Under the pieces are notes generated by a model that was not told where the DNA came from, made no database searches, and saw nothing but the letters and a program-made list of their open reading frames with translations. A program made the position numbers and the translations under genes. Positions 24,119 through 36,889 of a stretch of DNA of 64,000 bases are shown here, piece after piece. The DNA is from Syncephalastrum monosporum B8922 (taxonomy: Eukaryota > Mucoromycota > Mucoromycetes > Mucorales > Syncephalastraceae), in NCBI GenBank assembly GCA_000697355.1, contig JNEN01000812.1, positions 1-64,000 on the forward strand, written 5' to 3'. The first letter of the stretch is position 1. Each line of letters opens with the position of its first letter.

Positions 24119-25424
24119 TTAAATAGCCATAACCATACCTGACTTGATCTTGGCGACCTCATTGAGCAGCTCATTATTTTTGGAGTCCTCGTCGACGGAC
24201 CAAACCATGACACCGCCGAGACCCTTACATGAGGCATAGTTGATCTTGACAGCAATTGACTTGGGGTCGTCGTACGAGATAAACATCTTGGTCTGCGGGT
24301 TCAGCAGCCACGGCGTTTGCGTCACATTGTCCCATTGGCGAATCCAGGGAGACGCCGCTTGGGTCGAGGACGTCAGCACGCCTTGAGAGCGCAGGTTGCC
24401 ATAGCGCCAGACGCCCGAGTTGCCACCCGGGTCCTTGGAGCAATAGGGGTCTTGCCAGAATGCGTCATATGAGTCGCCCTTGGGTACTTGGCCCTGAACC
24501 TGCGGCTGGTAGAGGTTGTTCTTAATCGCCTGAGTCGTCGTGGTCGCGCGTCCGTAGAAGGCGAGGCCGGGCGAGATTTTATTGGCCGGCATACCAGCTT
24601 TCATCCAGTTGTCAATGGCCGAGACGAAGCTGTCTGCATCACCATGGCCAGGCGCAAAGTTGAAAGGCGCGTTCGGACCCGTAGTTGTGTTCCAGGCGCC
24701 ATTGATGTCGTATGTCATCAAGTTGACGCGCGTCAAGACCTTCGCATACGCCGACACGTCCTTCATGTTGCCGGAGGGGGTATCAAATGTACGGACGTGC
24801 ACCGCAGCGGTGAGTTCTTTGGTGTCGCCAAGCGCCTTGCGCAGCTCTTGCAGGAGTGTCAAAAAGTTCTTGGCATCGTTCGCTTCGTCCACGGCATTGC
24901 ATCCAGCGCCTTGTCGTCCCGGATACTCCCAGTCAATATCGATGCCATCAATGCCGTAGGTCTTAACTTGCTGTAGACTCCAGTCGATAAATGCCTTGCG
25001 ACCCGCTGACGAAGCTGCCATGGTGCTGAATGTGACGCAGCCGCTCCAACCACCAATGGAGATCAGAACCTTGGCATTCTTTGCGTGGGCGGCCTTCACC
25101 AGCGCTGGGAGCTGGGTCTTGGTCTGCTCCTCATCAGGCCAGATCGGCGTATTACCCTTGGTCATGATCGCGAACGCATAGTTGATGTGCGTGTACTTGC
25201 TGAAATCAATATTGGTCAAAGGCCAACGCGCATAGAGCCCTATATAGAGACAGGCATCAGTAAAGCCATGTACGAAGGCGCTTTGGTATCTTACAGTTGG
25301 GGAAGTAGCCAGTGATGGTCTTGCCAGAGGTCGATGCCGTATTGGTGGTGCTGTTCCCGGCACCGAGGACCGAGAGGGGTACGAGAAATAGGAGGAAAGG
25401 TGTCGTCCAGAATGACAGTAACAT
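24119..25424 (-). CDS. Secreted GH18 chitinase
   Basis: Hydrolyses beta-1,4-GlcNAc polymers, probably for wall remodelling or nutrition. Two exons, 25295-25424 and 24119-25239, give 416 aa. Residues 1-22 are a signal peptide (MLLSFWTTPFLLFLVPLSVL). The TIM barrel shows GYFPNWGLYARW, the substrate loop SIGGWSG (105-111) and the catalytic strand DGIDIDWEYPG (about 142-152), with Glu149 the proton donor and Asp145/Asp147 in place. MTYDINGAW and the C-terminal GGVMVWSVDEDS complete the fold. There is no chitin-binding domain or GPI tail, so it should be a free extracellular enzyme. The ATG is fixed by the signal peptide. Confidence 0.95.
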
Positions 25425-26386
25425 TGAACAAGATGAAGATGAATGGAAAGGAAGGGGTTGATACAGAAAGAAAAAGACTGAGGAGATGGTGGCAGTACTT
25501 ATAGGCTTTTGGAATGGCTGCAGGAACTTTTTCGACTTGTTACCAGGTATAATGTGCTTATTCGCAATGAAACTTGTTTCTCCTGAATTATGTACACATA
25601 TAATGTCTTTTTATTGTTCCACTTGCAGATTGTGCTAATTGGCAAGTTGTCAAAACAGGTGCGCCCATCCAGCTCAATCATTTCTGAATTCAGACATAAA
25701 ATTAGAGGTGACCACACCGAACGCACGCCCCCTCCATTATTCGATGTCTTCTTTCTAATGTTTTGATAGCATAACGAGTAATACTAGAGCATATTTATAG
25801 CCTCTTTATCCTGACGGGTACATCCTTTTTCCAGGATTAACCACAGAAAGTAGCAGTCGGATCTCATGATGGTCGTGGTTCATTCATCGACAGATATGTA
25901 ATTACACATGCATGACAAGATCAGCGTCAGCTGAGCATTACCAGTTGTCTGGATTAGACCAGCCAATTGGTATATACTTATTTACGCAATTTGCCAAAGG
26001 CATGGTGACGTGATGTAAATAGGGTCATATCCATCGTACGACAGTTCAATGCAGAAAAATTTCTACTCAATCGTCTCAGCGTCTGCGGTATATGCACCCG
26101 GATCATTCCCGTCGTCTCCTTTTCTCCTTGCGCCAATGGCGCAGGCAGTCGAAGAGCAAGAATGAGAAAAATAGAGAAAAAAAGTCGTACTGTTCATACT
26201 TTGATGTTAGTTGGGGTACATGGGCTCGGAACTGTACATGTGAAGCGTATAAACAAATAGCCATCGTGTGACATAGCATGCCAATCTCCACACAAGAAAA
26301 AAAGTACAACATAACCATTACCGTTTATATGGGTATAAGAAATAGTATGTGTCATTATCACCATGGATAGCACTATCGGACATCAC
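25425..26386. other. Intergenic / chitinase promoter; no gene seen
   Basis: AT-rich upstream sequence of the chitinase and 3' region of the Rab gene. No coding exon recognised. Confidence 0.5.
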
Positions 26387-27971
<1,585 letters not shown>

Positions 27972-29310
27972 TTAGGCAGCTTCCTTGGAGGCCCATGGGC
28001 GGACCTTTTCCCAGTTGAGCTTTCGCTCAAAGATAAGTGCGACGTAGGTGAGGATAAGGAGCACCGGCACCTCAATCAGAGGACCGATCGTGGCCGCCAG
28101 GGCTTGCTCAGAATGGATGCCATACGTGCCCACCGCAACAGCAATCGCGAGCTCAAAGTTATTGCTGCCTGCGGTAAACGCCTGCGTCACGACTAGAGCA
28201 TAAGGCACGCCGAGGGCTTTGAGGACGAAGAAGGGTATAAAGAACATGAGGATAAAATATACAAAGAGGGGCACCGCGACGCGGAAGACTGAGCCAATAT
28301 GGTCGATGATCTGATGACCCTGGTTCGCGAACATGACGATGATCGTGTAGAGCAGGCCTATCAAGGCCCAGGGTCCCACCCACGGCAGAAACTTTTGCTC
28401 GTACCAAGACCGACTCGTCAGCTTCATGAGCACAAAGCGCGTGACGATGCCGGCCGCGAGTGGAATGCCAAGATAAATCAGGACGGACTGTGCGACTGGC
28501 CAAATGTCGACGTTGATGGCCGTATCGGTAGGTGCGCCGAACCAGGAAGGCACGATGTTTATAAACAGGACGGCATAGGGTGAAAAGAGGGCGATCTGGA
28601 GGATCGAGTTGATGGCGACAAGCAAGGCACAGTAATCGGCGTCCCCTCCTGCCAAATGGTTCCAGATCAATACCATGGCAATGCATCTAACGGAATCAGT
28701 CCAGTTGATCCCTCCAGTTAGTCACGCAGTCATCCTGTTATCCCATCTTATACACATACCGAGCCAGGCCGACCATGACAACACCAGTGCGGAACGTGGG
28801 CAGATCAGGCAAGGTAGCCCAGGCCAAGCCCGTCATGACGATAGGACCAATGATCCAATTGATTCCAAGCGATATCGCAATCTGGTACCACACCTGTCGT
28901 TCTCTCAGGATGGTCGGCAGTCGCTCGTATTGCACTTTGCATAGTACAGGATACATCATGATCAACAGTCCGACGGCGATCGGTACCGAGACCGAGGCAA
29001 ACTGCACGGTGGCGAAGGACCGTTGCACGCCAGGTACGTAGTATCCGATCACGACACCGACAATCATGGCCACCAAGATCCAGAGGGCCAGGAACCGATC
29101 CAAGAAACTCAGGCGGCGTAGCAGGTTCTTCTGTTGCTGGGATGCAGGCTGCATGGCCTGGTAATCGGACGGTTTGATGCAGTAATCGTACGGACATTCG
29201 GGTGTGTAGTAGCACTGCTCTGGTCGATCAACGCAGTGATCCTCTTTGCAGTTTTCTGTCTTATAACATGGCGATTGTTGACCTTGTTGTGGTTGTTGCG
29301 GCTCTGGCAT
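27972..29310 (-). CDS. ACR3: ACR3-type arsenite efflux permease with a Cys-rich N-terminus
   Basis: Plasma-membrane As(III)/proton antiporter of the BASS superfamily. Two exons, 28760-29310 and 27972-28686, give 421 aa. Ten transmembrane segments are visible from LALWILVAMIVGVVIGYYVP onward. The conserved cysteine of TM4 (GLARCIAMVLIWN) is built across the splice junction, and the conserved glutamate of TM9 is in AGSNNFELAIAVAVGTYG. The cytosolic N-terminus carries six cysteines in two 12-residue units, CYKTENCKEDHC and CYYTPECPYDYC, each C-x5-C-x4-C. I do not know this arrangement in other ACR3 proteins. No arsR, arsenate reductase or arsA lies in the window. Confidence 0.93.
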
Positions 29311-29671
29311 TGTAGCAAATAAGAGAGACAAATACCATCCACACGAAGGTGGAGAAAATAGGGAAAGTCATGTCTGTGGTTTGCGCCAATAAGCGATGCC
29401 GATTGACCCACGTGATCTACCTCTGTTTCTCTCTCTCTCTCACACACACATACACACACGCGCGCACCCAGAGAGAGAGGAAGATTGCCGAGATAGCGAA
29501 AGCGAGAGACACAGAAACCCGATGGTTCCCAAAACAACAGCTTGTGGACATGGACAGTTGGGAGAGATGCAAAAGAAGTTATAGATTGACGGATAAGAAC
29601 AAGGAAGAAAAGGAAAGACGATGTTATGATACAATAAAAGGTCGGACGCCAGAAATAATAATAGAGAGATG
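29311..29671. repeat. Intergenic with CT/AC/AG microsatellite
   Basis: Upstream of ACR3. A compound dinucleotide repeat (CT)n(AC)n(GC)(AG)n runs about 29428-29480. Confidence 0.6.
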
Positions 29672-30157
29672 CTATATGTGGACAGGTGGCAGCGGTTCTG
29701 CTCTTACTTCGGCCAGCTCGAGCGCAGCATCCCTCTCTTCATCAAGGAGACCTACTGTACAGCTATGGACAAGACAACATGAAATAAACGAAATATCAGT
29801 GTCCTTGTTCAAGCCGATCCCTCAATGACGTACATGCTGTCTCCGCGGATCAGGTAGAGTCCCAGCTGATTTTCTTCGGTGCCATCGGGCGAGAACACGC
29901 GTTCGTGGCAGCGCTCGAGAATCACATTGGCAGATTGGTCAGTGCCACGAAGTGTGCCCTGTCACCCCAGCCAAGAGAGAGGCTGATTAGCATCGGCACA
30001 CGTACTGAGGTGAAAAATAAACAATCCATCCGACTTACCACCAGGACGCGTCCATCGCTTGTCAATACGAGTACGCTTTCTATGGAGCACGAGTGAGACC
30101 ATGGATATTGGGGTGCTGCCGTCCCTTACGATCAACAAATGGTTGTAATAAACTCAT
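29672..30157 (-). CDS. LSM8: LSM8, U6 snRNA-associated Sm-like protein
   Basis: Nuclear Lsm2-8 ring subunit that binds the U6 3' end; it is the subunit that distinguishes the nuclear ring from the Lsm1-7 decay ring. Four exons. The 28-nt first exon codes MSLLQPFVD and starts at 30157. Sm1 is SVLVLTSDGRVLVGTLRGTD; Sm2 is NQLGLYLIRGDS. CHERVF and the C-terminus ending VRAEPLPPVHI are LSM8-like, not LSM1-like. About 94 aa, the family size. It is divergently paired with ALG2, 98 bp away. Confidence 0.9.
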
Positions 30158-30255
30158 GTGTGTATAGAATGTATAAGTCGTATAAGAGAGAAAAGGTAAA
30201 AATGCCAGACGGTCACACCTGTCGAACGCGCTTTCCTTTCCGCATATATTCAATT
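30158..30255. promoter_or_regulatory. Shared divergent promoter of LSM8 and ALG2
   Basis: Only 98 bp separate the two start codons, so both 5' UTRs and core promoters must overlap or be very short. I see no clear TATA box pair. Confidence 0.6.
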
Positions 30256-31968
30256 ATGCCACCCCCTTCGAGGCCGCTCACGATTGCCTTTGTCCACCCC
30301 GATCTCGGCATCGGTAAGTCGCGGCGTACTCCCTTCTCTATTGTTCTTACCCTCGGGTATCAGGCGGGGCAGAACGTCTTGCGGTCGATGCAGCGGTGGC
30401 TATGAAGATGAGGGGTCATCACGTTACCATGTATACGAGTCACCATGACCCAAACCACTGCTTCGAAGAAACCAGAGACGGTGAGTCTTCCCAACTTGTT
30501 CAGCTCCCATCAGCTCAATCAAGAGCGGCTGATATGGCATAGGCACACTCAAGGTCGAGGTGCACGGCGACGCCCTCCCGCGCACTCTTTTCGGCCGATT
30601 CTACATCGTCTTTGCTATCCTACGCCAGCTCTATCTCACTCTCGTCATGATCGCCACCCACCGACGCACGTACGATGTGATCTTTATCGACCAGCTTAGC
30701 GCTTGCATCCCTCTTTTCCAATGGCTCACTCCTTCACGCGTAAGACCCAAGGAATGCCATCCTTCCCGTTTGCATGAGTTTAATTTGATTCGTGGGTTTC
30801 TATGTGTGGTCGTCTTTGATAGGTCCTCTTTTATTGTCATTTCCCCGACAAACTTTTGGCCACGCGGGATTCTGCCATCAAAAAACTCTACCGTGCTCCG
30901 GCCGATGCGCTTGAGGAGCTAACCACAGGTAAATAAACTCCTTTTTTTTTTTTTTGTTTTTAGCTATATTCACTTTCGACTGCTGCCACTGTCATAAGGC
31001 CAAGCCGATACCATTGTCGTCAACAGCCGCTTCACAGCTGGTATGTTTAAGAAGTCGTTTCCTACCATCGCCAAAACTCCCGAGGTCCTCTATCCACCCA
31101 TTAATTTTGAGGCCTACGACCGCCCCGTCGACGTGACTGATTCTGCCGTGCAGATCCTCGAGTCGTAAGTCTTCACCTTCTATCCGGATAAAAAAAAAGG
31201 AGTCTGCCTCTTACGCACGGAATGCACAGACCCAAAGCAACCTTTTTGTCCATCAACCGGTTCGAGCGCAAGAAAAACATTGAGCTGGCCCTGCGGGCGT
31301 TTGCCGCCGTTAAAGACAAAGTCTCCCCAGACGCATTCAGCACGTGCCGTCTGGTCCTCGCCGGCGGCTACGACCGCCGTGTGCAAGAAAACGTGGAATA
31401 CCTCGAGGCGCTCGACAACCTTGCTCAAGACTTTGGTTTGACCACGTTCACGATCCAACCTGGCGCTTGTGATACACCTCCGGAAGACGCGCAGGTCGTG
31501 TTTCTCTGCTCCTTTAGCGATACCCAACGCACTTTCCTGCTGCGTCAGGCCAAGGTCATTCTGTACACCCCCTCAAACGAACACTTTGGCATCGTCCCGG
31601 TCGAAGGCATGTATGCCTCCGTTCCCGTTATGGCCGTCAACAATGGCGGGCCCACTGAGTCGGTCGAGCACGGCAAGACAGGCTGGCTCTTGCCCCCGGA
31701 TCCAGCTCTCTGGGGCGACCAGCTCGCTACGCTACTGGCCAATAAGATCGACACGGCAGAAATGGGCCAGCAAGGCCGCCGTCGGGTCCAGATCCTGTTC
31801 TCCCTCGACGCCTTTGGCGAACATCTCGAACAGATCCTGCGCGACCTCGTCGCAAGCCCGCGCGTTTCGACGTCTTGGGTTCCCCTCCTCTTGACGAGCG
31901 GCTTGGTCGCTACCCTCGCCTATTTCTTCTGGTTCCAAGCCAACCTCACGCTGCAATCATCCAACTAA
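30256..31968 (+). CDS. ALG2: ALG2 alpha-1,3/1,6-mannosyltransferase
   Basis: Adds the second and third mannose to the dolichol-linked oligosaccharide on the cytosolic face of the ER. The start is [20 protein letters not shown], then [20 protein letters not shown] after the first intron. Introns also fall before [36 protein letters not shown] and [17 protein letters not shown]. The GT4 donor-binding half shows [14 protein letters not shown] and [20 protein letters not shown] with NNGGPTES; the EHFGIVPVE glutamates are the retaining-transferase motif. The C-terminus has a membrane segment ([17 protein letters not shown]), as expected for ALG2. It converges with CDC12, 160 bp apart. Confidence 0.95.
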
Positions 31969-32128
31969 GTATGATAAAGAATGATAACGATAGGAATAGA
32001 AATAGGAAAAAAAAAAGACATTATAGAATAGTGAAATACGCTCTGTTGTGTGTCTGTGTGTGCATGTGTTTTGGATGGTTAAAAAATTCTGCTCTGCTCT
32101 CTCTCTTCCACGCGGGGTGTGATGTACT

Positions 32129-33856
32129 CTATCTTCTGGCATTTCTGGGCGAATCGCGCTGATTGTAAAAGTAGTTGTCCAGCTCGGTTTGCAGCTCGCG
32201 GATCTTGTCGTTCTGCTGGCTGAGCTCCCCATGAAGGTTGTCTCGCTCTTTGAGAAGCTACTAATCTGTCAACCCTCTGCCTTTGGACCCCGTGCTATCA
32301 TGATTACCTTTTGCTCCCAAAGACGGAACCGCGTTTCCTGCTGCTGCACCTCTTTTGTGAAACGCTCTTTGAGATCCTCTTCCTCTTCCTTAAACTTGGG
32401 GTTCTCCGGCTCAGGGCGGGGCGCACCAAACTTGCGGGTCTCCATCTGGGTCTGGCGGTAATTCTCATAGTGGATCTCCTCTGTCGTCGTAATCAGGTCC
32501 AGCATATGGCTGCGCACGAGCAGGCTGCGCAATTTTCGGAAATCGCAGTGATAATCGTTCTCGACTATGCGTGTATATGTATAAAGGGCGAGGCGGGGTC
32601 AGAGACGTGTTGGAGAAAAAGGGGGCGTTTTTTCGTGTTGAATTTTCTTTTCTCACCTTCGGCGACACCCCAGCTGTACTCTCTGCCCTTGACTTTGCGG
32701 CCGTCGGTCGTCACGACGTCCTCGGTGGAGCCGATAATAGCAAAGGGCATAGCAGCCATCATGTTGACGTTTCGCTTGGTTGTGGTCTCGTCCTCGCTCT
32801 CCACCGGGCACGAGTAGACCTGGATCTCCTGCGCAGCAATGACGTCGCGAATCTACACGGTTTGCTTATGTTAGGAGATGCTCAGGAGTCGAAAGGAGAC
32901 AGCAGGTTTTTTTTTCTGTTACATTCTGCTTGAATTTGGCCAGGTCAGCCGGAGTCAGGGTGTCCGCTTTTGCAATGACAGGGATCAAATTGACACGCGA
33001 CCCCAGGCGCTTCATACACTCGATATCCAAAGGCGACAAACTGTATTCTGGAGCTGTAAGCGAATTTCGTTTCCCCCTATTTTCCCAAGAAAAAAAAAAA
33101 ATAGCACTTACGTATGGCCGGTGGGCTTGATAAAGTAGAGACAGGCATGCACCCTCATATCGACCGCACCCGCACGCGAAGGCTGTTGCTCCTGGCGCAT
33201 GTAGTTTTCGTGCTGGTCATCTAAAAAGTCGACAATGGGGAGCCAGCTGTGGCGGTTGTTGACATAGTCACCAAAGCCAGGCGTGTCGATGATGCTCAGC
33301 TTGACCTTAAACATCTTCTCCTCCAGTTCTATCGTTCACAAGCAAACGTCAAGGTATGGATGGACTAATTTAGCGCGTGTTCTCCTCACAATCCCTGTCT
33401 GCCCCTCCACCCCTATTCTGGTTCTTTCTTTTTTTCATAAGTGTCAGCCCACATCCTACCTGCTTTTGTAATTTGGATCTGAACAGTTTTGGACGGATTC
33501 TTGTTGTGCCGACGTCTGCCCAAATTCTTGGGCTCCTTGATGGTCGACGTGAACAAAGTGTTGACAAACGTCGTCTTGCCAACCCCGGATTCGCCTTATT
33601 TTTGATTTTTAATTTTAAGCTCACAGTGTCAATGTTGTATATGGGGTTGAACGGGTGGGTGCGCGCGCGTATAGGCAGCGGGCTTGCATTGCAGATAAAT
33701 CTACGTACCACACACCATGATGGTAAAGTTGGCGCCGTTCTTGGCAACAATCTTGTGCCGTTGGTTGGGCAGGTTGGCGATGCCCGTACCGTTGGATGCG
33801 ATCGTAGGAATCGCAGGCGCAGCTGCGTCCATGGGCGAAGCGACGGTGGTGGTCAT
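32129..33856 (-). CDS. CDC12: Septin CDC12
   Basis: GTP-binding cytoskeletal protein of septin rods and rings at septation sites and hyphal branches. The start [13 protein letters not shown] at 33856 leads to [13 protein letters not shown], a CDC12-type lead-in. G1 is [11 protein letters not shown]3 DTPGFGD, G4 AKAD; the septin unique region follows ([20 protein letters not shown]). The C-terminus is a coiled coil ([20 protein letters not shown]) ending SPRNARR. Several GT-AG introns; one acceptor choice (AATACAG before TTTGTCG) is needed to give [16 protein letters not shown]. About 400 residues, as in the family. Paralogue choice (CDC12 rather than CDC3/10/11) rests on the lead-in and the order of conserved blocks. 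Confidence 0.88.
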
Positions 33857-34245
33857 GTTGGAATATGGGTGAAGTGAGAAGAGATATGAAAAAAATAGCA
33901 ATTGGCGTGAGCCCTTCCATTTTTATGCGTGGTTCATTTTGAAAGGGGCTTTTGATGTTCCTGGCACCACGCACACAACAACCTTCAGGCCTTCTGTTCT
34001 TTTTTCTTTTTTCTTTTTTCTTTTTTCTTTTTGGATCGGCTGGCATTCCGCACCTGATTTCCATACACACAAGCCAACAGAGAATGATTTTGGGAAAAAG
34101 ATGATATCAAATGGCATCAACACCATATATTTATTTGTAGGACTGCCAATATAATATATACATATAGATATATATACATATATGTATATAGAGAGCCCAA
34201 GACGGCTGTCTTACATACCAGTCAAAAGGACTCCCGCGGACTTAC
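33857..34245. other. CDC12 promoter region, AT repeats
   Basis: A (TTTTTC)n tract at about 33999-34031 and an ATATAT-rich stretch at about 34140-34190. No gene seen, though a last exon of the snoRNA host transcript could lie here. Confidence 0.4.
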
Positions 34246-34429
34246 CTCTCGTGCGGGTCAGAACATTCACGCGCTGCATCTCCTGCCGGCAGATTTGCTC
34301 CGAAATAAGATAATTGGCAATTATGCTTCATGACAGTTGATCTACAAGCAGGAAACAAATGGGGTTAACCAAATGAACTTTTTGCAAGCGGGAGGGTTTA
34401 AAAGGACGTAATGAGTGTGTCCAAAGATA

Positions 34430-34507
34430 TCAGAAGTTGTTGGAACATGGTTTTCTTTCATGGGTCATCAAAATGAGCTGGGTTTAATAGCAATGTTTGT
34501 TCATCAC
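34430..34507 (-). ncRNA. Box C/D snoRNA, copy 1 (intronic)
   Basis: Box C GTGATGA (34501-34507), C' TGATGA (34465-34470) and box D CTGA (34430-34433) in the right order on the minus strand, 78 nt between outer boxes. The stretch TAAACCCAGCTC between C and C' is perfectly complementary to the conserved 25S rRNA sequence GAGCUGGGUUUA near the peptidyl transferase centre. A D' box is not clear. Box D lies 88 nt from the 3' splice site. Confidence 0.7.
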
Positions 34508-34711
34508 AAAAGGGACACACTCGGCAGTCATAGGAAAAGGAAAGCGAAAGGGGATGGAGGTACTTACACTATGCGTCGCTGGAAGCGTCTGTATCTTTCT
34601 GACTTGCGCGCACGCCTTCTTCGGAAAAAATCTGCATACAAACAATACGAGGTCAGTAAACGGTCCACACACATCTTGTTTAAAGTGGAAAGGTGTCAAG
34701 AGAGGGTAAAT

Positions 34712-34789
34712 TCAGAATAGTGTTGGAACATGGTTTGCTTTCATGGGTCATCAAAATGAGCTGGGTTTAATAGCAATGTTGTTCATCAT
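34712..34789 (-). ncRNA. Box C/D snoRNA, copy 2 (intronic)
   Basis: Box C ATGATGA (34783-34789), C' TGATGA (34748-34753) and box D CTGA (34712-34715), also 78 nt. It is nearly identical to copy 1 over about 70 nt, including the 25S-complementary TAAACCCAGCTC and the second guide-like stretch CCATGTTCCAAC. The flanking intron sequence is not shared. Box D lies 80 nt from the 3' splice site. Confidence 0.7.
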
Positions 34790-35140
34790 AAAAAGGCTGG
34801 GTGATATGGGTAGAAACATATATAAAGGGCAAGGCGGATACTCACCATTCCAAGTCAGGCAACAGCCATGGGTCTTTTACGCCGAGAAGAGAGAGAAAGA
34901 GGTTAGAAAAGTGTGTGATAGCATCCGCGCGCATTTTGAAGACGAGAAAAATTTTTTTTCCTTGTCCCGTGACGTCGCCAGGCGGACCTTGACGCGCTCC
35001 ACTCAGAAATTTTTCTGTTGCACTGCCGGACGTCAAACTTGAGCCGTCAAGTACGATGAATGGGTATGCAGCATAGAGTCCTTACATGATATATGTCAGA
35101 TATACTCTAGATGGTTGTGCTATTTGGTTTTTATTCAGTA

Positions 35141-36889
35141 TTAACGCTTCTCGATGCGCAAAACACCTTGGGGCATGCGAATTATGTCATTGCTAGGGAA
35201 CACAACACCGTTGGGAGCCGAGAGCTTGTACTCGCGCAAAAGAGCTGAAACGAGAACTTTGACCTCCTGGACGGCAAAGAAGCGACTGGGACAAGCATGC
35301 TTTCCGAGACCGAAAAAGAGATAATCTTCACTGATTTTGGTCGCCTGCTTATCCTTTTCCACAAAGCGATACGGATCCCAACCCTCGTAGTCGTGCGTGG
35401 CCGAGGCAGGTGTGCCGCTGCTGACATGGTTCATCCACGTGTTAATAATGGCCCGCTCACCAGGCTTGATCACTGCGCCATTACTGAGCGTAAAGGGTTC
35501 TTTGCCTTTATAGCGATGGGGTAGTGCCAAATAGTCGTTTTTGAGACGGAAACTTTCACGGCACACACTGTCGAGCTTGTCGAGTCTTTTGACCATCTTA
35601 CGCGTCAGCATGGTAGAGGGCGCATTCTTAGGTAAACCTTCTTCTTGCAGCACAGCTTCCTGTTCTTCGACAAGCGTATCCATGACTTCTGGGTGCTGGA
35701 GGAGGCGATACAGCACAACTGTTGAGTTTTCGCTTGTCGTATGCAGCGCTGCAAAAATCAGCATCGTCAGCATGTCCACGACGAACTTCATCAAATCACT
35801 CTTGCGCTTGCGGGTTGGATACATATCAATCACATCCTGGAGCAGGTCGTCTGGTCTCTGATAAGCACTCCCTTCCGCTCTGGCACGTGCCACACGTTCC
35901 TGCACAGTCGATGCCACACCCTTGTGCAGCTGGCCACGGTGGCGCTTCACAACTGGCGACGTCTTGCCGATCCACCACTGATAAATTGCTTGTCCTGTCT
36001 CAAATAGCTCTAGCCACGGCCGCGGCGTATTGCGCGTCTTAGCAACCTCGATCACCATGGTTTTGAACGAGTCGATCAGGTTGGGGTTCTGCGCGAGCTC
36101 CTCGCCGACAAATACCGACGCGCTCGCCTTGGCCACCATGTGCTGTGTCAGCATGTACACATGCGGTATATCCTTGTGCTCGCCTGGCTTAAGGTCGCCA
36201 ATCAATTCTTTAGCGGCAGCTTCTAGTTGCTTGTTGACGCGCTCTGTGAATTGGTCCAGACGAGGCGTCAACGATTTTTTGATCAATGTCGCGATCTCGG
36301 AGCTTGGGAATTCCTCCTCGCTTGCCACGTTGCACAAGGTTCGAGGATCAAAGCGCTGCGTTTTTTACAGTACGTAAGTTGATTTTAACGGCTAACGTAT
36401 ATGTGCGACTTACTCGTGAGATGCCTTGAAGGAAGTCGAAGTCCTCATTCAAGAATACTTCACGAACATAGGGCCCCGTTACCACTGTCATGGTCTATGA
36501 CGAAGTATGAAGAGTTTAGCAATCAGTGAAACGGATACACAAGCCAATTACTTCGCCAAACAGATGCACTCGATACACTGGCCCAAAGACTTTGGCCCAT
36601 TTTTCAACGAAGCCTTTGGGGTCCTCACGGTAATCAGCAGTTGAGCCCTGAAGGAAACCCTTGGATGGAACTATAGGGATATTATCCTGGCGTCCACAAG
36701 AAGGGAAACACCACTGATCAGCCTTATCATAGCGTTGCTCATTTTAAATCAAGGACTTACTTTACGCCCACCAAGGTGTGTAAAAGAGTACGCTGAAACA
36801 AGGGCGACAGCAGACAAGATTGCGTAGAGACCTTGTTTGGACGCTAGAAGTTCGCGATATTTGTCTTCACGCCTCAGAAGAGAATCCAT
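35141..36889 (-). CDS. Cytochrome P450 monooxygenase, ER-anchored
   Basis: ATG at 36889 opens MDSLLRREDKYRELLASKQG, followed by a membrane anchor (LYAILSAVALVSAYSF). Exons then read DNIPIVPSKGFLQGSTADYR, DPKGFVEKWAKVFGPVYRVH, TMTVVTGPYVREVFLNEDF and RFDPRTLCNVASEEEF, and the last exon of nearly 400 codons. The I helix is AALHTTSENSTVV, the ExxR motif is ESFR, and the haem loop is FGLGKHACPSRFF with the cysteine ligand at about 35280. About 520 aa. Substrate unknown; the C-terminal half resembles fungal P450s that oxidise hydrophobic compounds, but I would not name a CYP family. No biosynthetic partner genes are next to it. Confidence 0.92.

Larger units (their letters stand above)
34246..35010 (-). 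ncRNA. Putative noncoding snoRNA host transcript (at least three exons)
   Basis: Minus-strand exons with good splice sites: A (about 35010-34846, donor GTGAGT), B (34568-34631, donor GTAAGT) and C (34246-34341, donor GTAAGT). An ATG at about 34954 in exon A opens MRADAITHFSNLFLSLLGVK but meets a TGA made by the A-B join, and no other frame runs through all three exons. Each intron (34632-34845 and 34342-34567) carries one box C/D snoRNA in its middle. That is the layout of a noncoding snoRNA host gene. The outer ends are not known; exon C has a donor, so at least one more exon is expected. Confidence 0.5.

Noticed and set aside
28299..28583. ORF antisense to ACR3
   Set aside because: Shadow frame of the permease.
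34568..34631. Arg-rich exon of a ribosomal-type protein
   Set aside because: The RRRRARKSERYRR reading does not connect to a start codon and the upstream exon joins with a stop; noncoding host transcript fits better.
34437..34795. Plain duplication of intron sequence
   Set aside because: The similarity stops at the snoRNA box C and D ends and includes both boxes and the rRNA complement, so the unit is a gene, not random intron sequence.
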